The notes under the pieces are model-generated. The model saw only the letters and a list, made by a program, of their open reading frames with translations, did no database searches and was not told the origin of the DNA. From Christensenella sp. UBA6406 (GTDB taxonomy: Bacteria > Bacillota > Clostridia > Christensenellales > UBA1242): 5,514 nt of DNA. A program made the translations under genes and the position numbers. This document shows, piece after piece, positions 5,010 to 5,514 of the stretch. The number at the start of each line of letters is the position of its first letter. Within the stretch, counting starts at the first letter, position 1. Where the stretch lies: contig DJPS01000007.1 in assembly GCA_002438625.1 (NCBI GenBank), positions 1-5,514 on the forward strand. The letters are read 5' to 3'.

Positions 5010-5013
5010 CAGT
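4985..5013. promoter_or_regulatory. Shared operator-like dyad, copy R
   Basis: TATCACACTATTG, 7 bases, TGCAACAGT, with the same spacing as the copy at 3861-3889. The inverted arms are imperfect here. The dyad overlaps the promoter of the toxin-antitoxin operon and the end of the 77-residue ORF. Confidence 0.6.
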
Positions 5014-5225
5014 ATTTCAAAAAGTTGTATAGCTATTTTTTGATGCTGTAGTAGGGTGATAATAGCATTAATCCTAGATTGAGGCATAGTAAAACTGTTT
5101 TTGCCTATCTCACTCAATAGGGGGTCGATTTCGACCCCCTTAAAGTTTGGTTTGCTAAAACTTTCCCTATTTTTTTGCTTTAAGCTGTTACACTCTCTTA
5201 TTCCCCGTAATTTATCTTTTAACAT
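4992..5225 (-). CDS. Hypothetical 77-aa protein with a KilA-N-like stretch
   Basis: The N-terminus is basic (MLKDKLRGIRECNSLKQKNR). Residues 25-46 (KPNFKGVEIDPLL, then NSFTM) resemble the conserved F-K-G-V-E...N-S-F segment of KilA-N domains of phage and mobile-element proteins. This match is from memory and tentative. The rest (INAIITLLQHQKIAIQLFEILLQ) is an amphipathic, Leu/Ile-rich helix and lacks the remainder of that domain, so the gene may be a truncated derivative. No ribosome binding site is visible. A promoter (TTGTGT at 5255-5260, TAAAAT at 5232-5237, 17 bp apart) would start the mRNA at or next to the ATG, implying leaderless translation. It precedes the toxin-antitoxin operon and is a candidate regulator of it. 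A perfect 22-bp palindrome lies in the coding sequence. Confidence 0.5.
   Translation of the reverse strand: MLKDKLRGIRECNSLKQKNRESFSKPNFKGVEIDPLLSEIGKNSFTMPQSRINAIITLLQHQKIAIQLFEILLQKAQ
5119..5140. repeat. GC-rich perfect palindrome (10-2-10 bp)
   Basis: AGGGGGTCGA, TT, TCGACCCCCT: a perfect inverted repeat with a 2-nt centre, by far the most GC-rich spot in the island. It encodes the GVEIDP part of the 77-residue ORF. No U run follows on either strand, so it is not a normal terminator. Confidence 0.95.
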
Positions 5226-5231
5226 ACATCT

Positions 5232-5260
5232 ATTTTAACACAAAACAAATATTTACACAA
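5232..5260 (-). promoter_or_regulatory. Possible promoter of the 77-aa ORF
   Basis: -35 TTGTGT (5255-5260) and -10 TAAAAT (5232-5237), with a 17-bp spacer, on the - strand. The expected start site falls at about the ATG at 5225, which would explain the missing ribosome binding site. The -35 is a poor match. Confidence 0.4.
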
Positions 5261-5324
5261 ATTTTGTAATCAAGCGACAATAAATTATGCGCCCAATTAT
5301 ACAAGCACAACGCATAAAAAATAT

Positions 5325-5344
5325 GCAAAAATTAGGCAAAAATT
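5325..5344. repeat. Tandem 9-bp repeats with 11-bp period at the right island end
   Basis: GCAAAAATT at 5325-5333 and again at 5336-5344, one helical turn apart. A GCATA/TATGC inverted pair lies just to the left (5312-5326). They sit 70-90 bp inside the right attachment site, a position where recombinase arm or excisionase sites occur in tRNA-integrating elements. That role is inferred. Confidence 0.5.
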
Positions 5345-5373
5345 GCAGTGGACCCTAAAATGTACCTAATAGC

Positions 5374-5404
5374 AAAAAAATCTAGGAAATTCCTAGACTT
5401 TTTT
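5374..5404 (-). terminator. Terminator directly after tRNA-Gly (bidirectional)
   Basis: Stem TCTAGG / CCTAGA around 5381-5397 with AATTT-type loop, flanked by A and T runs on both sides. On the - strand TTTTTTT follows (5380-5374). It begins about 15 nt beyond the CCA end of tRNA-Gly and ends the tRNA transcript before the island genes. It lies inside the island, so the island probably brought it. Confidence 0.85.
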
Positions 5405-5412
5405 CAATAAAG

Positions 5413-5429
5413 TGGAGCGGAAGACGAGA
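5413..5429 (-). repeat. Proximal attachment-site copy within tRNA-Gly
   Basis: The last 17 bases of the intact tRNA-Gly gene, identical to 3720-3736. It includes the T-stem 3' strand, acceptor 3' strand and encoded CCA, the usual integration target of tyrosine recombinases. Confidence 0.85.
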
Positions 5430-5487
5430 TTCGAACTCGCGACATTCGCCTTGGCAAGGCGACGCTCTACCACTGAGCCACTCCCGC
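5413..5487 (-). tRNA. tRNA-Gly (GCC anticodon)
   Basis: A full cloverleaf can be read on the - strand. The acceptor GCGGGAG pairs with CTTCCGC (one G-U). The anticodon loop TTGCCAA sits on a CGCC/GGCG-type stem and gives anticodon GCC. The T-arm is GCGAG-TTCGAAT-CTCGT, the discriminator base is T, and CCA is encoded. The length is 75 nt including CCA. It lies 5 nt downstream of another tRNA in the same orientation, so it is the last gene of a tRNA operon. Its 3' end is the island's attachment site, and the gene remains intact. Confidence 0.97.
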
Positions 5488-5492
5488 ATAAT

Positions 5493-5514
5493 TGGTGGGA
5501 ACAACAGGGCTCGA
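5493..5514 (-). tRNA. Partial tRNA (3' end only), runs off the right edge
   Basis: On the - strand the visible part is the T-loop end (TCGAGC), T-stem 3' strand CCTGT, acceptor 3' strand TGTTCCC, discriminator A and encoded CCA. The 5' acceptor should read GGGAACA or similar. The anticodon lies outside the window, so the amino acid cannot be assigned. It ends 5 nt before tRNA-Gly starts. Confidence 0.85.

Larger units (their letters stand above)
3720..5429. mobile_element. Compact (1.7-kb) genomic island inserted at tRNA-Gly, toxin-antitoxin cargo
   Basis: The island is bounded by 17-bp direct repeats of the tRNA-Gly 3' end (3720-3736 and 5413-5429). The intact tRNA is on the right, and each repeat copy is followed by a separate terminator. 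It contains two toxin-antitoxin modules, a 77-residue ORF, a 20-codon ORF, two promoters sharing a dyad and two copies of a 33-bp repeat. No recombinase or excisionase is present, so movement would need an enzyme supplied in trans, or the element is a remnant that has lost its integrase. The boundaries follow from the repeats; mobility is inferred. Confidence 0.7.

Noticed and set aside
5347..5366. Insertion-sequence end near the island's right side (GTGGACCCTAAAATGTACC)
   Set aside because: It only loosely resembles some IS termini, has no partner inverted copy in the window and no target duplication or transposase.
1..5514. CRISPR array
   Set aside because: The repeats present are pairs within genes or promoters. 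No regularly spaced short repeats with unique spacers were found.

Overview
This is an AT-rich window that uses the standard code: Trp is TGG, and TAA, TAG and TGA all end genes. It has purine-rich ribosome binding sites, sigma-70-type promoters and U-tailed terminators. Together with the gene content this points to a low-GC Firmicute, probably an uncultured gut clostridial-type lineage. The taxonomic call is inference.

Left part (1-2640, + strand). The 3' end of a large surface or secreted protein gene enters from the left. It encodes Listeria-Bacteroides-type repeats, a bacterial Ig-like domain, a block of about 90-residue beta-rich repeats and, at the very C-terminus, a Hint (hedgehog/intein-like) self-processing domain. 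A good intrinsic terminator follows.

Middle part (2729-3660, - strand). Here lie a 174-residue Lys/Asn-rich hypothetical gene and a 63-residue ribbon-helix-helix-like protein gene. The hypothetical gene has a fully consensus promoter and a structured leader of about 150 nt. The ribbon-helix-helix gene ends in a terminator that overlaps its own last codons.

Right part (3720-5514, - strand). An intact tRNA-Gly(GCC) gene lies at 5413-5487, preceded by the 3' fragment of another tRNA that runs off the right edge. The last 17 bp of tRNA-Gly, from the end of the T-loop through CCA, are repeated exactly and in the same orientation at 3720-3736. Each copy is followed on the tRNA-sense side by its own intrinsic terminator. 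The simplest reading is a 1.7-kb genomic island inserted at the 3' end of tRNA-Gly, which rebuilt the tRNA and displaced the old 3' end and old terminator to the left.

The island encodes no integrase. In transcription order its cargo is: a 77-residue protein with a KilA-N-like stretch, carrying a perfect 10-2-10 bp palindrome in its coding sequence; a four-gene operon of two type II toxin-antitoxin modules (antitoxin-RelE/ParE-like toxin, twice); and a tiny 20-codon ORF behind a second strong promoter. One antitoxin, 59 residues at 4232-4411, is easily missed. The two antitoxin genes share an identical 33-bp ribosome-binding-site/start region. The two internal promoters share a dyad operator-like sequence (TATCACACTATTG-N7-TGCAAYAGT). 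These repeats suggest a modular, cassette-like island whose promoters answer to one regulator. This compact tRNA-Gly toxin-antitoxin island is the most interesting object in the window.
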